Shown piece by piece: positions 1-10,096 of a stretch of DNA of 53,799 nt (its first letter is position 1; each line of letters begins with the position of its first letter). Source of the DNA: Porticoccaceae bacterium (GTDB taxonomy: Bacteria > Pseudomonadota > Gammaproteobacteria > Pseudomonadales > Porticoccaceae); the NCBI GenBank assembly GCA_024644585.1, contig JAHEHM010000065.1:13546-67344 (forward strand). Direction: 5' to 3'. A program made the translations under genes and the position numbers. The notes beneath the pieces were generated by a model, which saw only the letters and a list, made by a program, of their open reading frames with translations, was not told where the DNA came from and made no database searches.

Positions 1-887
1 TTTATCTGCGTTTGACTTACTCCAGGCAAGTCATATTCCACCGGATCCTCAACCGTCATAATATTGCGTTGCTGGCGATCCATTTGCTGAAGTGCCGCAT
101 AAAGCGTGGTTGTCTTACCCGACCCCGTTGGACCCGTCACCAAAATAATGCCATGGGGCCTAGATATAAGACCATCCAACTCTTGCTTGGTCTCTTCAGG
201 CATACCTAGCTGTTTAGCTTTTAACTTGCCAGCATCTTTGTCTAGCAATCGCATCACCACGCGCTCACCATGACTCGAAGGCATAGTTGAAACTCGCAGA
301 TCAATACTTCGCCCTCCTATCAGGACGCTCATGCGACCATCTTGAGGCAATCTTTTTTCTGCAATATCCAGCTTAGACATTACCTTGATGCGTGAAATAA
401 GTAATGGGGCAATTTGAATAGAGGGTGTAAGCACTGTTCTTAGAACGCCATCGAGCCGAAAGCGAACCAACGCTTCTTTTTCGTAGGGCTCAATATGGAT
501 ATCAGAGGCATTTTCTTTTAGCGATTCTGTGAGCACTGCATTGAGTAGCCGCACGATGGGGGCATCGTCATTTTCCGCATCTAAAAGATCCCCGACATCT
601 TCAAGATCAGCCGCCGCAGATTCCATATCCACGAAGTCTTTGATATCTTCCATCACTGATTCAGATGTTCCTGAACGGCCGCTATAAATCTGGCTGAGCA
701 ATGCATCAAACTCTGTTTCAGGTAAATTTTCTACAGGTAATTTGGCGCCGGTAAAGCGACTTGCCTCAGTAACTGCCCATAAAGGGGCATCTGGACCAAT
801 CAGTAATTGTTGGCGCTCATTATCAACGGCCACCCGATTAACTCGAGCAAACTCAAAGGGCAATAACTTTAATGCTTGATGTTCCAA
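1..887 (-). CDS. gspE: Type II secretion system ATPase GspE, 5' part (cut by window edge)
   Basis: Cytoplasmic hexameric ATPase that powers assembly of the type II secretion pseudopilus. About 295 N-terminal residues are present; the gene runs off the left edge. The N-terminus has the GspE-type LPFEFAR motif (near residue 10), unlike the longer PilB N-domain. The central part shows SDIHIEP, a RLPQDGR segment and a Walker A motif GPTGSGKTTT, followed by an aspartate-box-like TVEDPVEY near the edge. The start is taken as TTG at 887: an in-frame stop lies nine codons upstream, no ATG intervenes, and GGGAG sits 5 nt before it. PilB is the main alternative, but the N-terminus favours GspE. gspF would be expected beyond the window. 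Confidence 0.88.
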   Translation of the reverse strand, partial: MEHQALKLLPFEFARVNRVAVDNERQQLLIGPDAPLWAVTEASRFTGAKLPVENLPETEFDALLSQIYSGRSGTSESVMEDIKDFVDMESAAADLEDVGDLLDAENDDAPIVRLLNAVLTESLKENASDIHIEPYEKEALVRFRLDGVLRTVLTPSIQIAPLLISRIKVMSKLDIAEKRLPQDGRMSVLIGGRSIDLRVSTMPSSHGERVVMRLLDKDAGKLKAKQLGMPEETKQELDGLISRPHGIILVTGPTGSGKTTTLYAALQQMDRQQRNIMTVEDPVEYDLPGVSQTQI

Positions 888-1079
888 AACAACTCCCGAC
901 CATTTGCTAATTTAAACAGCAATTTAATTAAGCTTTAGCAATCACGTAAAACCTTATCATACACTTATGTAAAGTATACACCGCCACGGGCACTTATGAC
1001 TTATTTATGAACCGCCTTAACGATAATATTGCATTAATGGGAGAGAAATTAAGGTCTGCTTAGCTAATGGCCACAGGAA

Positions 1080-1418
1080 TTATTCTGTAGCCGGCTTAAC
1101 GCCAGCCATATTTGGAAAAGGGAATGGACTGACATTTCCTCCCTGAGGTGCCTCTGAAATCTTGCAGGCGCCTTCTTTTTCTACCTCATCAATGCGAACC
1201 ACCGACTGCATAGGGATGAAGCTTCGCTTAACTGCAGAGAATTCACTTTTAAGTTTTTCTTCCGCTGGATCAACAATCATTTTTGAACGCTCACCAAAAA
1301 CAAATTGCTCAACTTCCAAAAACCCCCAAAGTTCACTTTGAAAAACATGCCGAGCATAAATTTCATAAACTTCACCCTGGTTAAAAAAGGTTATTCGGTA
1401 AATAGGATTATTAATCAT
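1080..1418 (-). CDS. DUF1820 family protein
   Basis: Small cytoplasmic protein of about 112 residues with no assigned biochemical function. It begins MINNPIYRITFFNQG and contains YEIYARHV and GFLEVEQFVFGE, which I recognise as the DUF1820 family usually found beside miaB in pseudomonads. An upstream in-frame start would add 23 residues, but those residues look unlike the family, so ATG at 1418 is preferred. The C-terminus is a low-complexity Pro/Gly tail. The gene is divergent from miaB and shares its promoter region. The conserved position beside tRNA and ribosome maturation genes hints at an RNA-related role, but that is only inference. Confidence 0.8.
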   Translation of the reverse strand: MINNPIYRITFFNQGEVYEIYARHVFQSELWGFLEVEQFVFGERSKMIVDPAEEKLKSEFSAVKRSFIPMQSVVRIDEVEKEGACKISEAPQGGNVSPFPFPNMAGVKPATE

Positions 1419-1459
1419 TGATTTCACTAGTCTTGTTACAAAAAAACGGCGGCAATCAT

Positions 1460-1487
1460 ACCATAAATATTGGGATAATATTGCCAA
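1460..1487 (-). promoter_or_regulatory. Candidate sigma70 promoter for the DUF1820 gene
   Basis: On the minus strand TTGGCA (1487-1482) is followed after 16 nt by TATGGT (1465-1460), about 42 nt upstream of the chosen ATG. Five of six bases match the -35 consensus and four of six the -10. An alternative -10, TATGAT, lies 5 nt further on. The -35 overlaps the -35 of the opposing miaB promoter because TTGCCAA reads TTGGCAA on the other strand. Confidence 0.45.
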
Positions 1488-1508
1488 TTAATGGCGCAAA
1501 GCTATAAT
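1481..1508 (+). promoter_or_regulatory. sigma70 promoter of miaB
   Basis: TTGCCA (1481-1486), a 16-nt spacer and a perfect TATAAT (1503-1508) lie 36 nt before the miaB ATG. The match is 5/6 and 6/6, giving a predicted transcript start near 1515 and a short leader of about 29 nt. Confidence 0.7.
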
Positions 1509-1543
1509 GCCTATCTTATTAACTCGACCCCTTAGTCTTTCTG

Positions 1544-2881
1544 ATGCCTAATAACTCGGTAAAAAAATTACATATTGTTACTCACGGCTGCCAGATGAAT
1601 GAGTATGATTCTTCTCGAATGGCAGATTTGCTTGGTGATAGCCACAATATGGTGGCCACAGAAAACGCTGATGAAGCGGATGTTTTACTGCTTAACACCT
1701 GCTCAATTCGCGAGAAAGCACAGGAAAAAGTTTTTCACCAATTAGGTCGATGGAAAAAACTCAAAGATAATAACCCTGATCTAGTGATTGGTGTTGGTGG
1801 CTGTGTAGCTAGCCAAGAAGGTGATGCTATCGCTAAGCGAGCGCCTTTTGTTGACGTCATATTTGGCCCGCAGACGCTTCATCGTCTTCCAGAAATGATA
1901 GAAACCCAGAAAAAAGATGGCACAGTTGCGGTTGATATTAGCTTTCCAGAAATTGAAAAATTTGATCGACTACCCACACCAGAAGCCGATGGAGTAAGCG
2001 CCTTTGTATCAATTATGGAAGGCTGCTCAAAGTACTGTACCTTTTGTGTTGTCCCCTATACTCGAGGTGAAGAAGTTAGTCGCCCGCTAGCGGATGTGCT
2101 CTCTGAAATCAGCGCGCTGGCGGCACAGGGTGTAAGAGAAATTAATCTTCTAGGGCAAAATGTCAACGCTTACCGTGGCGACATGCCCGATGGTTCGGTT
2201 TGCGATTTAGCTGAACTCATTACCTATGCAGCTGATATAGACGGCATTGATCGACTGCGTTATACCACCTCTCATCCGGTGGAATTTTCTGACGCACTGA
2301 TTGATGTTTATGCCAAGGTGCCCGAGCTGGTTAGTCATCTTCATCTGCCTGTTCAAAGTGGCTCTGATCGCATCTTAATGGCAATGAAGCGTGGCCATAC
2401 CGCCATTGAGTACAAATCAAAAATTCGTCGCTTACGCGCTATTCGCCCAGATATCAGTATTTCTTCTGACTTTATTGTGGGCTTTCCGGGTGAAACAGAA
2501 ACAGACTTTGCTGCCACTATGAAACTCATTCAAGAAATAGGCTTCGACACCTCTTTTAGCTTTGTTTACAGCGCAAGACCCGGAACGCCGGCAGCTGACT
2601 TGCCGGATAATGAGGATGAGACCCTTAAAAAGAAACGACTAAAGATTCTTCAAGACCGTATCGTTCAGAATGCTATCGAAATTAGTGGCCGCATGGTTGG
2701 CACGCGACAAACCCTACTGATTACTGGCGTTTCAAAGAAAGACCCGGGGCAGTTACAGGGTCGTACTGAAAATAATCGAGTGGTTAATTTTTCAACTGAC
2801 AATCATCAGTTAATCGGCCAGTTCGCTGAGGTAGAAATTACTGAGGCACTACCCAATAGTCTTCGCGGCGTACTTTGCTAA
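1544..2881 (+). CDS. miaB: tRNA-2-methylthio-N6-dimethylallyladenosine synthase MiaB
   Basis: Radical-SAM methylthiotransferase that converts i6A37 to ms2i6A37 in tRNAs reading UNN codons, stabilising codon-anticodon pairing. The 445-residue length is normal for the family. The N-terminal UPF0004 domain carries the three cysteines that bind the auxiliary 4Fe-4S cluster (Cys16 in HGCQMN, Cys53 in NTCSIR, Cys87 in GGCVAS). The radical-SAM CxxxCxxC triad is Cys161/Cys165/Cys168 in [12 protein letters not shown]-terminal TRAM domain (about 375-440) supplies tRNA binding. The gene has its own strong promoter and opens the plus-strand cluster that continues with ybeZ and ybeY, the usual Pseudomonas-type arrangement. 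Confidence 0.97.
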   Translation: MPNNSVKKLHIVTHGCQMNEYDSSRMADLLGDSHNMVATENADEADVLLLNTCSIREKAQEKVFHQLGRWKKLKDNNPDLVIGVGGCVASQEGDAIAKRAPFVDVIFGPQTLHRLPEMIETQKKDGTVAVDISFPEIEKFDRLPTPEADGVSAFVSIMEGCSKYCTFCVVPYTRGEEVSRPLADVLSEISALAAQGVREINLLGQNVNAYRGDMPDGSVCDLAELITYAADIDGIDRLRYTTSHPVEFSDALIDVYAKVPELVSHLHLPVQSGSDRILMAMKRGHTAIEYKSKIRRLRAIRPDISISSDFIVGFPGETETDFAATMKLIQEIGFDTSFSFVYSARPGTPAADLPDNEDETLKKKRLKILQDRIVQNAIEISGRMVGTRQTLLITGVSKKDPGQLQGRTENNRVVNFSTDNHQLIGQFAEVEITEALPNSLRGVLC

Positions 2882-2934
2882 CAGCCTAAATCCTAACGCC
2901 ACAACGCTTTGTCATAATTTGTTGATAAAAAGTA

Positions 2935-2964
2935 TTTACGCTGAGTTAAATTTCGCGCTATGCT
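2935..2964 (+). promoter_or_regulatory. Candidate promoter of the ybeZ-ybeY-corC-lnt unit
   Basis: In the 117-nt gap after miaB, TTTACG (2935-2940) and TATGCT (2959-2964) are separated by 18 nt, each matching 4/6 consensus bases. The position, 34 nt before the ybeZ GTG, is reasonable. No terminator is visible after miaB, so readthrough is also possible. Confidence 0.4.
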
Positions 2965-2998
2965 AGTGCCAACTTTATAAAAAGGTATATGTACTTTA

Positions 2999-4003
2999 GT
3001 GAATCAACTAGATTCCAATAAGCCCGCTCAAAGCATTAACTTAGAGCCCAACGACGCCCATCGTCTGGCTTCCCTCTGCGGCCAATTCGACGAAAATATC
3101 CGACTCATTGAACAGCGACTAGGTGTCGAAATACGCTCTCGAGATAATTATTTTGCCGTTTATGGCGAATCAGATGCCTGCAAAAGCGCGGTCAATATAC
3201 TTTTCAATCTCTACCAAGAGACCGCACATTTCCCCGAATTACCTATTGAAGAAGTTCATTTAAATCTTAGACAAACTGAGCGAGAACAACCTATGCCGCA
3301 AAATGCTAACTCTGCAGAAGTAACTGATAACGTAGAAAGCTTTTCTGTCATCCGCACTAAAAAAGGAAATATCAAACCGCGAGGGCTCAACCAACAGCGC
3401 TACGTGAGAGCCATTCAAACGCATGATATTAACTTTGGTATTGGTCCTGCAGGAACTGGTAAAACTTACCTTGCTGTGGCCTGTGCTGTGGAATCACTAC
3501 TAAGAGACGAAGTTGAACGCATTCTTCTTGTTCGGCCTGCGGTTGAAGCCGGCGAACGTCTAGGCTTTTTACCGGGGGATTTAGCGCAAAAAGTGGACCC
3601 CTATCTGCGCCCACTGTACGACGCACTTCATGAAATGCTGGGCTTCGAAACAGTGACTAAATTACAGGAGCGCGGGGTTATTGAAATTGCTCCGCTCGCT
3701 TATATGCGCGGTCGAACACTGAATGCTTCGTATATAATTTTGGATGAAAGCCAAAATACAACCCGCGAACAAATGAAAATGTTTTTAACCCGTATTGGTT
3801 TTGGCTCAACGGCGGTTATCACCGGCGATTGTTCACAAATAGATCTCCCAAAAGGGGTTGGCTCTGGCTTAATTCATGCGCAGGAAGTGTTGCAATCGGT
3901 AGACGAAATTAGCTTTACAAACTTTGCCTCCCGCGACGTTGTGCGTCATCCTGTGGTTCAAAGCATTGTTGATGCTTACGATCACCATGAATCTAAATCC
4001 TAG
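2999..4003 (+). CDS. ybeZ: PhoH-like ATPase YbeZ
   Basis: Cytoplasmic P-loop NTPase of the PhoH family, usually encoded next to the endoribonuclease YbeY and thought to act with it in rRNA or RNA turnover. It has 334 residues, close to the roughly 346 of the E. coli protein. A KH-like N-terminal region (about 20-70) precedes the ATPase domain with Walker A GPAGTGKT (149-156) and Walker B IILDESQN (246-253). The start is GTG at 2999; AAAGG lies 13 nt upstream, a long spacing. A nearer ATG at 2989 is out of frame and stops after ten codons. It is the first gene of the ybeZ-ybeY-corC-lnt run. Confidence 0.95.
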   Translation: MNQLDSNKPAQSINLEPNDAHRLASLCGQFDENIRLIEQRLGVEIRSRDNYFAVYGESDACKSAVNILFNLYQETAHFPELPIEEVHLNLRQTEREQPMPQNANSAEVTDNVESFSVIRTKKGNIKPRGLNQQRYVRAIQTHDINFGIGPAGTGKTYLAVACAVESLLRDEVERILLVRPAVEAGERLGFLPGDLAQKVDPYLRPLYDALHEMLGFETVTKLQERGVIEIAPLAYMRGRTLNASYIILDESQNTTREQMKMFLTRIGFGSTAVITGDCSQIDLPKGVGSGLIHAQEVLQSVDEISFTNFASRDVVRHPVVQSIVDAYDHHESKS

Positions 4004-4021
4004 GCTAAGCTAGCGTTTATT

Positions 4022-4477
4022 ATGACCTTAATCGTAGACATTCAGATGGCTTCGGCGTCTGAAGAAGCCCCCGACCCGCAGAGTATTGAGCGCTGGGTAG
4101 GCGCAGCTATAGGTAATCAGCGTGAATCTACGGAACTCAGCGTTCGTATTGTCGACGCCGAAGAAGGTCAGGCACTAAACGAGCAATTTAGAGGCTCTAC
4201 CGGAGCTACCAACGTGCTGTCTTTTCCTTTCGAAAATGAATCTCCTGAGCCACTGCCACTGATTGGCGATATTGTCATATGCGCGCCCGTAGTGGCTAAA
4301 GAAGCCCGCGAACAGAACAAAGCATTAAATGCACATTGGGCTCACATGATGATTCATGGTGTGCTACATTTGCTTGGCTATGACCATCAAAATGAAAATG
4401 ATGCAAATCTAATGGAATCCCTTGAAACAGAAATTATGCAGGGCTTGGGATTTCCCCCGCCCTATTCCTGTCAATAA
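4022..4477 (+). CDS. ybeY: Endoribonuclease YbeY (rRNA maturation factor)
   Basis: Zinc-dependent single-strand endoribonuclease needed for 16S rRNA 3'-end maturation and 70S quality control. It has 151 residues, a normal length. The metal-binding signature HGVLHLLGYDH is intact, with histidines 112, 116 and 122. Upstream, GATNVLSFPF and IGDIVICAPV match the conserved fold of the family. ATG at 4022 lies 18 nt after the ybeZ stop, consistent with co-transcription. The next gene, corC, starts 10 nt after its stop. The ybeZ-ybeY-corC-lnt order is conserved across gammaproteobacteria. Confidence 0.96.
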   Translation: MTLIVDIQMASASEEAPDPQSIERWVGAAIGNQRESTELSVRIVDAEEGQALNEQFRGSTGATNVLSFPFENESPEPLPLIGDIVICAPVVAKEAREQNKALNAHWAHMMIHGVLHLLGYDHQNENDANLMESLETEIMQGLGFPPPYSCQ

Positions 4478-4487
4478 GAGCAAAATA

Positions 4488-5321
4488 ATGAACGACGAAA
4501 TAGACAACGGACAGCAAAAGAAAAACCTCCTACAGAAACTATGGGAGAACTTTTCACCTGCACCCTCAAATAGCGATGATGTTATTGAATTACTTCGCGA
4601 TGCTGAGGATCAGTCAATTATCGACACTGGCGCTCTGCAAATTATGGAAGGCGCTATTAAGGTATCTGATCTGCAGGCACGAGAAATTATGGTGCCAAAG
4701 TCCCAAATGATGGTTATCGAAGAAGATTTTTCATTAGAGCAAATCCTTCAGGTGGTAGTTCAATCTCAACACTCAAGATTTCCTGTTATCGGTGAGTCTT
4801 CTGATGACATTAAAGGCATTCTTTTAGCCAAAGAGCTTTTACCTCTGGTGCTTTCGGGTAAGGATTCCTTTGAGCTTCAAAACCTACTAAGACCTGCGAC
4901 TATTATTCCGGAAAGTAAGCGCCTCAATGTATTGCTGCAAGAGTTTCGCGAGCAACGCTATCATATGGCCATTATCGTTGATGAATATGGCGGTGTCTCT
5001 GGACTTTTAACCATTGAAGATGTGCTTGAAGAAATCGTCGGTGAAATTGAAGATGAAACTGATGAGCATGAGCCTGAGCAAATTCTAAATCTCTCTGGTG
5101 GCTGCTTTAGCGTTGAGGCAATTACTACCATTGATGACTTCAACGAATTTTTTGATGTGGGCTTCCCTGATGACGAGTTCGATACTGTCGGCGGTCTTGT
5201 GGTTAATGCCTTTGGCTGTCTGCCAGCGATTGGTGATCAAACTAAAATTGGCCAATTTGAATTTAAAGTTCTCAATTCAGATAATCGAAAAATTACTCTC
5301 CTAGAAGTCGCCAAAAGTTAA
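4488..5321 (+). CDS. corC: CorC/YbeX CBS-domain protein (magnesium/cobalt homeostasis)
   Basis: Cytoplasmic protein of 277 residues linked in enterics to Mg2+/Co2+ efflux and, as YbeX, to ribosome metabolism. Two CBS domains (about 66-123 and 131-190, with YGGVSGLLTIEDVLEEIVGEI) are followed by a C-terminal CorC/HlyC domain (about 200-277). There are no membrane segments, as expected for CorC rather than the CNNM-type relatives. ATG at 4488 is chosen because AAGAG is 7 nt upstream and the start clears the end of ybeY. An in-frame ATG at 4422 would overlap ybeY and add 22 residues unlike the family. Confidence 0.93.
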   Translation: MNDEIDNGQQKKNLLQKLWENFSPAPSNSDDVIELLRDAEDQSIIDTGALQIMEGAIKVSDLQAREIMVPKSQMMVIEEDFSLEQILQVVVQSQHSRFPVIGESSDDIKGILLAKELLPLVLSGKDSFELQNLLRPATIIPESKRLNVLLQEFREQRYHMAIIVDEYGGVSGLLTIEDVLEEIVGEIEDETDEHEPEQILNLSGGCFSVEAITTIDDFNEFFDVGFPDDEFDTVGGLVVNAFGCLPAIGDQTKIGQFEFKVLNSDNRKITLLEVAKS

Positions 5322-5330
5322 TTGCTGGCC

Positions 5331-6830
5331 ATGCAACCTAATACTTTAGTAAAGATACTTGGCCTATTGGGAGCCGGGGCTTTATTTCCCTTTTCTTTGG
5401 CACCTTATTCTATCTGGCCGGCGGCTATTCTCAGCATGGCTATTCTCTTTTATGCCATAGCAAACCAAACCCCGAGGCGCGCCTTTTGGATTTCAACCCT
5501 GTTTGGCATGGGTATGTTTGGAGTTGGCGCTAGCTGGGTATTTGTTAGCATGCATTCCTTTGGCGGCGTGTCTATGTTGTTTGCTATTGTTGGCACGCTG
5601 CTATTTTGTACTTTGAATGCTGTTGTTTTTGCCATACCTTTTTCACTGAGTGCATTTTTACCTAATAAGCGTTATGCATTACTTCTCGGGCTACCTGCCC
5701 TGTGGGTAATAAGTGAGTGGATTCGCAGCTGGCTGCTTACTGGATTTCCGTGGCTTTTTGCCGGCTATAGCCACACCGATACTTGGCTGAATGGCTGGGC
5801 ACCGATTGGCGGAATCTATTTGCTCAGCTATTTCTGTGGTGTCCTAGCAGTACTTGCGGCGCAAATTCGCAACCACTCCTCAAAGAAAGCCCATATAATT
5901 AGCACTATTGTTGTGGCGACTTTGTTTCTTGGTGGCTATATTTTACAACAGGTAAACTGGACTGAGCCCACAGGGAAAGATCTGTCTGTGGCACTTGTGC
6001 AACCCAATATCGACCAAAGCGATAAATGGTCTTTCTCGATGCGCAACCAAATACTGGAGCAGCTAGTCACCCAAACTCAGCCCTACTGGGGTACTGATAT
6101 TATTTTGTGGCCCGAAGGAGCAATCCCCGCTATATACACACAGGTCGCTCCATTTTTAGGTGAACTTCATGAGCAGGGACTTAAGCATCAAAGCGCTCTA
6201 ATTGTTGGCTTACCCGCAAATATTAATCCACAAGGCCCCTATTACAACTCTATGTTGGCATTGGGTATTGGTCAGGGTCGATATGATAAAACACGGCTAG
6301 TTCCCTTTGGCGAATACGTGCCCTTTGAGTCTTTTATTCGCGGATTAAATAGCTTCTTTGATTTACCTATGTCGTCTTTTTCATTGGGTAGTAAAAACCA
6401 GCCGCCTCTGACTGTAGAGGATACTCGAATTGCCACCGCTATCTGCTACGAAATTGCCTACCCAGATCTGGTCGCGAGCAATAGTCGTAATAGTAATATC
6501 CTGTTAACTGTGAGTAATGATGCCTGGTTTGGTGATTCAATTGCGCCTCATCAGCATATGCAAATGGCTCGAATGCGTGCTATTGAAGCGGCTAAACCGT
6601 TAATCCGCGGTACTAATAATGGCCTCACGGCGGCAGTTGACCATGGAGGGCAGATACTTCAGCAGCTAGTTCAATTTGAAGCTGGCGTTTTACTGACAAA
6701 CATTGAGCCAAGGTCTGGTAATTCGCTGTTTACCCGAACGGGAAGCTGGCCCATCATATTATTTAGTTTATTAACTGTTGCGTACTTACTTTTAAGATCA
6801 TCGAGTAGCAAACAAATGGAGAAATTGTAA
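5331..6830 (+). CDS. lnt: Apolipoprotein N-acyltransferase Lnt
   Basis: Inner-membrane enzyme for the last step of lipoprotein maturation: it transfers an acyl chain from phospholipid to the N-terminal cysteine of diacylated lipoproteins before Lol sorting. The N-terminal half (about 1-205) is strongly hydrophobic with six to seven membrane segments. The periplasmic nitrilase domain follows, with the Glu-Lys-Cys triad visible as Glu262 (WPEGAIP), Lys320 ([11 protein letters not shown]) and Cys372 ([10 protein letters not shown]). A last membrane segment is near the C-terminus. ATG at 5331 is preferred; a TTG at 5322 directly after the corC stop is in frame and would add three residues. Neither has an obvious Shine-Dalgarno, suggesting coupling to corC. 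Confidence 0.95.
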   Translation: MQPNTLVKILGLLGAGALFPFSLAPYSIWPAAILSMAILFYAIANQTPRRAFWISTLFGMGMFGVGASWVFVSMHSFGGVSMLFAIVGTLLFCTLNAVVFAIPFSLSAFLPNKRYALLLGLPALWVISEWIRSWLLTGFPWLFAGYSHTDTWLNGWAPIGGIYLLSYFCGVLAVLAAQIRNHSSKKAHIISTIVVATLFLGGYILQQVNWTEPTGKDLSVALVQPNIDQSDKWSFSMRNQILEQLVTQTQPYWGTDIILWPEGAIPAIYTQVAPFLGELHEQGLKHQSALIVGLPANINPQGPYYNSMLALGIGQGRYDKTRLVPFGEYVPFESFIRGLNSFFDLPMSSFSLGSKNQPPLTVEDTRIATAICYEIAYPDLVASNSRNSNILLTVSNDAWFGDSIAPHQHMQMARMRAIEAAKPLIRGTNNGLTAAVDHGGQILQQLVQFEAGVLLTNIEPRSGNSLFTRTGSWPIILFSLLTVAYLLLRSSSSKQMEKL

Positions 6831-7372
6831 TGAAAATTTTTAATAGTACTGTACTTGTTTTTTTGATGGCTTTTTCTTCCATCGCCCTCTCTCTAGAAGT
6901 GGGTGATATGGCGCCAGATTTTTCTCTTCAAGGCACTGACGGAAAGACCTATAGCCTAGAACAGTTTAAGGGCAAGCAAGCCATAGTGGTCGCTTGGTAT
7001 CCTAAGGCTTTTACCAGCGGCTGCACTATTGAGTGCAAATCTCTGGCTGAAAATGGTCATCTACTAAAGGCATTCGATGTGAGTTATTTTATGGCCAGTG
7101 TTGATCCCCTTGAGAAAAATGTGGCCTTTGCCGAATCCACGAAAGCCGATTTCCCATTATTGAGTGATCCTAGCAAAGCAACCGCTAAAGCCTATGATGT
7201 CCTAGCGCTCTACGGCCTACCCAAAAGACATACCATTTATATCAGTAAACAGGGAAAAATCCTTAAGGTCGATCGCAGTATTAATGCTGCTACCTCTGCG
7301 CAAGATATAGCAAAAAACTTGCAGGAATTGGGTATTCCTCTGGCTGTTTCTACGCCTTCGGAAAAGAGCTAG
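6830..7372 (+). CDS. Exported Bcp/AhpC-TSA family peroxiredoxin
   Basis: Thiol peroxidase-like protein of 180 residues with a thioredoxin fold. The first 21 residues are a typical signal peptide (hydrophobic core [13 protein letters not shown]), so it should be periplasmic or membrane-tethered, unlike cytoplasmic Bcp. The peroxidatic motif Px3TxxC is present (Pro58, Thr62, Cys65). A second cysteine, Cys69, follows in CTIEC, one residue closer than in E. coli Bcp, where the pair is five apart. The ATG overlaps the lnt stop by one base (TAATG), so the two are probably translationally coupled. The electron donor is unknown. Confidence 0.85.
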   Translation: MKIFNSTVLVFLMAFSSIALSLEVGDMAPDFSLQGTDGKTYSLEQFKGKQAIVVAWYPKAFTSGCTIECKSLAENGHLLKAFDVSYFMASVDPLEKNVAFAESTKADFPLLSDPSKATAKAYDVLALYGLPKRHTIYISKQGKILKVDRSINAATSAQDIAKNLQELGIPLAVSTPSEKS

Positions 7373-7403
7373 TCAGCAAAATTTAACTTGTCACACTTAA
7401 TCT

Positions 7404-7433
7404 CTGTTAGAGAGGCGCTGGTTCGCCTATAAT
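7404..7433 (+). promoter_or_regulatory. Candidate promoter of leuS
   Basis: A perfect TATAAT (7428-7433) lies 39 nt before the leuS ATG. The best -35 is CTGTTA (7404-7409) with an 18-nt spacer, only 3/6. The -10 and its position are convincing; the -35 is weak. Confidence 0.5.
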
Positions 7434-7472
7434 TCGCCACTGGTTTTAAATTCAACACTGGCAGCGAGCGCA

Positions 7473-10070
7473 ATGACTCAAGAGCAACAATATAATCCGG
7501 CACTGATTGAGCAACAGGCTCAGACCTATTGGTCTGAGAATAAAACATTTGAAGTGGGTGAAGACGCCAATAAAGAAAAGTTTTATTGTCTAGCCATGTT
7601 CCCTTATCCCAGCGGTAAGCTTCATATGGGTCATGTGCGTAATTACACCATTACCGATGTCATCGCACGCTATCAAAAAATGCAGGGTAAAAATGTTCTT
7701 CACCCAATGGGCTGGGACGCATTTGGTCTACCCGCTGAAAATGCTGCCATACAGAATAAAACTGCGCCTGCTAAATGGACGCGAGAAAATATCGCGTATA
7801 TGAAGACTCAGCTAAAATCGCTGGGCTTTGGTATCGACTGGTCGCGTGAACTTGCTACCTGCGAACCTGACTACTATAAATGGGAGCAGTGGTTTTTTAC
7901 CCGTCTTTATGAAAAAGGCTTAGTCTATAAAAAAACCAGCGCTGTTAACTGGTGCCCCCATGATGCCACCGTATTAGCCAACGAACAGGTCATCGATGGC
8001 GGCTGCTGGCGCTGCGGCACTGAAGTTGAGCGCAAAGAAATTCCTCAATGGTTTATTCGCATTACAGATTATGCCGACCAGTTATTGAATGATCTTGATC
8101 AGTTAGATCATTGGCCCGAGCAGGTTAAAACCATGCAGCGCAACTGGATTGGCAAAAGTCGCGGCATTACTCTGCAATTTAAGCTCTCCAAAGCTGTTGA
8201 TGATTACTCAGATTTTGAGGTGTATACCACACGTCCTGACACATTAATGGGTGTGACCTATGTCTCCTTAGCACCACAACACCCTATTGCTCTAGAATTA
8301 GCAAAGTCTAATCCAGAGTTAGCCTCTTTTATCGAGCAGTGCCAAACTCAGAAGGTATCGGAAGCCGAAATGGCCACTCTAGAAAAGGCTGGTATTGCGA
8401 CGGGTATCAATGCAATCCACCCTATTACTGGCAAGCAGGTGCCTGTTTGGGTTGGTAACTACGTGTTGATGGATTATGGCTCAGGTGCGGTTATGGCGGT
8501 TCCTGCTCATGATCAACGGGACTATGAATTTGCCCATAAATACAGCTTACCGATTGAACAGGTGATTGCGCCTAGCAAGGATGAGGAATGTGACCTCAAC
8601 AATCAGGCTTTCACTTGCAAAGGGAAATTAATAAATTCTGGCGAGTTTAATGACCTAGATTTTGATCAGGCCTTTGACGCTATCGCCAAAAAATTGGAAG
8701 CCAATAATCTTGGTTCTGTTACCACAAATTTCCGATTGCGAGACTGGGGAGTTAGCCGCCAGAGATATTGGGGCACACCTATTCCAATGTTTAACTTATC
8801 GGATGGCGCGGACATTCCTGTTCCGCTTGAGAAACTCCCTGTGTTGTTGCCTGAAGATGTTGAAATGGATGGTATCCAGTCGCCTATCAAGGCAGATCCT
8901 AATTGGCGTAAAGCCCAGCTCGAGGGTCAGGCTGTTGAGCATGAAACAGATACCTTCGATACCTTTATGGAATCCTCTTGGTACTATGCTCGCTTTACTT
9001 GCTCAGACGAAGACCAATCTATGCTCAACCCCGAGCGAGCTAATTATTGGCTGCCAGTGGATCAGTATGTAGGCGGTATTGAGCATGCAATTTTGCACCT
9101 TTTATATGCCCGATTTTTTCACAAACTACTCAGAGATGAAGGCTTTGTAGAAAGTGATGAGCCTTTTAAAAGCTTACTCTGCCAAGGCATGGTTTTAGCG
9201 GAGTCCTTTTATACTGAGGACGAGGGTCGCAAAAACTGGCTTTCTCCCTCTGACGTGCATGTTGAGCGTGACGAAAAGGGCCGCACCGTTAAGGCCACAG
9301 AAATTTCGACGGGCGAAGAAGTCAAAAGTGGCGGCATTATAAAAATGTCTAAATCAAAAAATAATGGTGTTGATCCTCAGGCGGCTATCGAGCAGCACGG
9401 CGCTGATACCGTAAGGCTGTTTACTATGTTTGCCGCACCCCCAGAGCAAACTCTGGAGTGGAGCGACGACGGTGTGGCTGGCGCTCATAGATTTTTAAAA
9501 CGTCTTTGGATGGCAGTTACTACGCACTGCGAGCTACAACCCTCAACGGATCTCAATCTGGATGGCTTGACCGACGCACAAAAAGATTTACGCAGAAAAA
9601 CTCACCAAACCATCGAAAAAGTCAGCGATGATTTTGGAAGGCGCTATACGTTTAATACGGCAATTGCCGCGGTTATGGAGCTACTTAATAATATTTCGCA
9701 ACTCAGCGACAAGGATAATCAGTCACAGGCAGTTCGTCACGAAGCGCTTAACTCAGCGATTTTACTACTTGCCCCAATCGTGCCGCATATCTGTCATAGC
9801 TTATGGCAAGCAATGGGCAATAAAACCAATGTGGCTGATGCTTCATGGCCTGTAGTAGACGACTCTGCGCTAGTTCAGAGTGCCATTGAAATGGTGGTTC
9901 AGGTCAACGGCAAGGTTAGAGGTAAAATACAGGTTGCTGTTGATGAGACCAAAGATAACATTGAAAAATGCGCCCTAGAGGAGCCAAATGTTATGCGCTT
10001 TACCGAAGGAAATACTGTCCGAAAAGTGATTGTGGTTCCTGGAAGATTAGTTAATATTGTAGCTAACTAA
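7473..10070 (+). CDS. leuS: Leucyl-tRNA synthetase
   Basis: Class Ia synthetase that charges tRNA-Leu and edits mischarged norvaline or isoleucine. It has 865 residues, the usual bacterial length. The HIGH-type motif is HMGH (51-54) after PYPSGKL. The KMSKS loop is intact at 624-628. The CP1 editing domain occupies about 220-420, with TTRPDTLMG and the [12 protein letters not shown] segment. The zinc-like cluster [14 protein letters not shown]...CWRCG lies near residues 160-185. The C-terminus ends in the usual small domain with [10 protein letters not shown]. It is followed after 26 nt by lptE and holA, a conserved linkage in gammaproteobacteria. Confidence 0.98.
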   Translation: MTQEQQYNPALIEQQAQTYWSENKTFEVGEDANKEKFYCLAMFPYPSGKLHMGHVRNYTITDVIARYQKMQGKNVLHPMGWDAFGLPAENAAIQNKTAPAKWTRENIAYMKTQLKSLGFGIDWSRELATCEPDYYKWEQWFFTRLYEKGLVYKKTSAVNWCPHDATVLANEQVIDGGCWRCGTEVERKEIPQWFIRITDYADQLLNDLDQLDHWPEQVKTMQRNWIGKSRGITLQFKLSKAVDDYSDFEVYTTRPDTLMGVTYVSLAPQHPIALELAKSNPELASFIEQCQTQKVSEAEMATLEKAGIATGINAIHPITGKQVPVWVGNYVLMDYGSGAVMAVPAHDQRDYEFAHKYSLPIEQVIAPSKDEECDLNNQAFTCKGKLINSGEFNDLDFDQAFDAIAKKLEANNLGSVTTNFRLRDWGVSRQRYWGTPIPMFNLSDGADIPVPLEKLPVLLPEDVEMDGIQSPIKADPNWRKAQLEGQAVEHETDTFDTFMESSWYYARFTCSDEDQSMLNPERANYWLPVDQYVGGIEHAILHLLYARFFHKLLRDEGFVESDEPFKSLLCQGMVLAESFYTEDEGRKNWLSPSDVHVERDEKGRTVKATEISTGEEVKSGGIIKMSKSKNNGVDPQAAIEQHGADTVRLFTMFAAPPEQTLEWSDDGVAGAHRFLKRLWMAVTTHCELQPSTDLNLDGLTDAQKDLRRKTHQTIEKVSDDFGRRYTFNTAIAAVMELLNNISQLSDKDNQSQAVRHEALNSAILLLAPIVPHICHSLWQAMGNKTNVADASWPVVDDSALVQSAIEMVVQVNGKVRGKIQVAVDETKDNIEKCALEEPNVMRFTEGNTVRKVIVVPGRLVNIVAN

Positions 10071-10096
10071 ACATTATTTAAATAAAGGCTAATGCG

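Noticed and set aside
973-978. TATACT on the minus strand upstream of gspE
   Set aside because: No acceptable -35 at standard spacing; not enough to call a promoter.
2989-3021. Ten-codon reading frame starting at ATG 2989, with AAAGG just upstream, overlapping the ybeZ start
   Set aside because: Too short to judge; it may simply be chance. The only support is the close AAAGG, which could equally serve the ybeZ GTG.
4422-4487. 22-residue N-terminal extension of CorC overlapping ybeY
   Set aside because: The extension is a frame-shifted reading of the ybeY end and unlike CorC; ATG 4488 has a ribosome-binding site.
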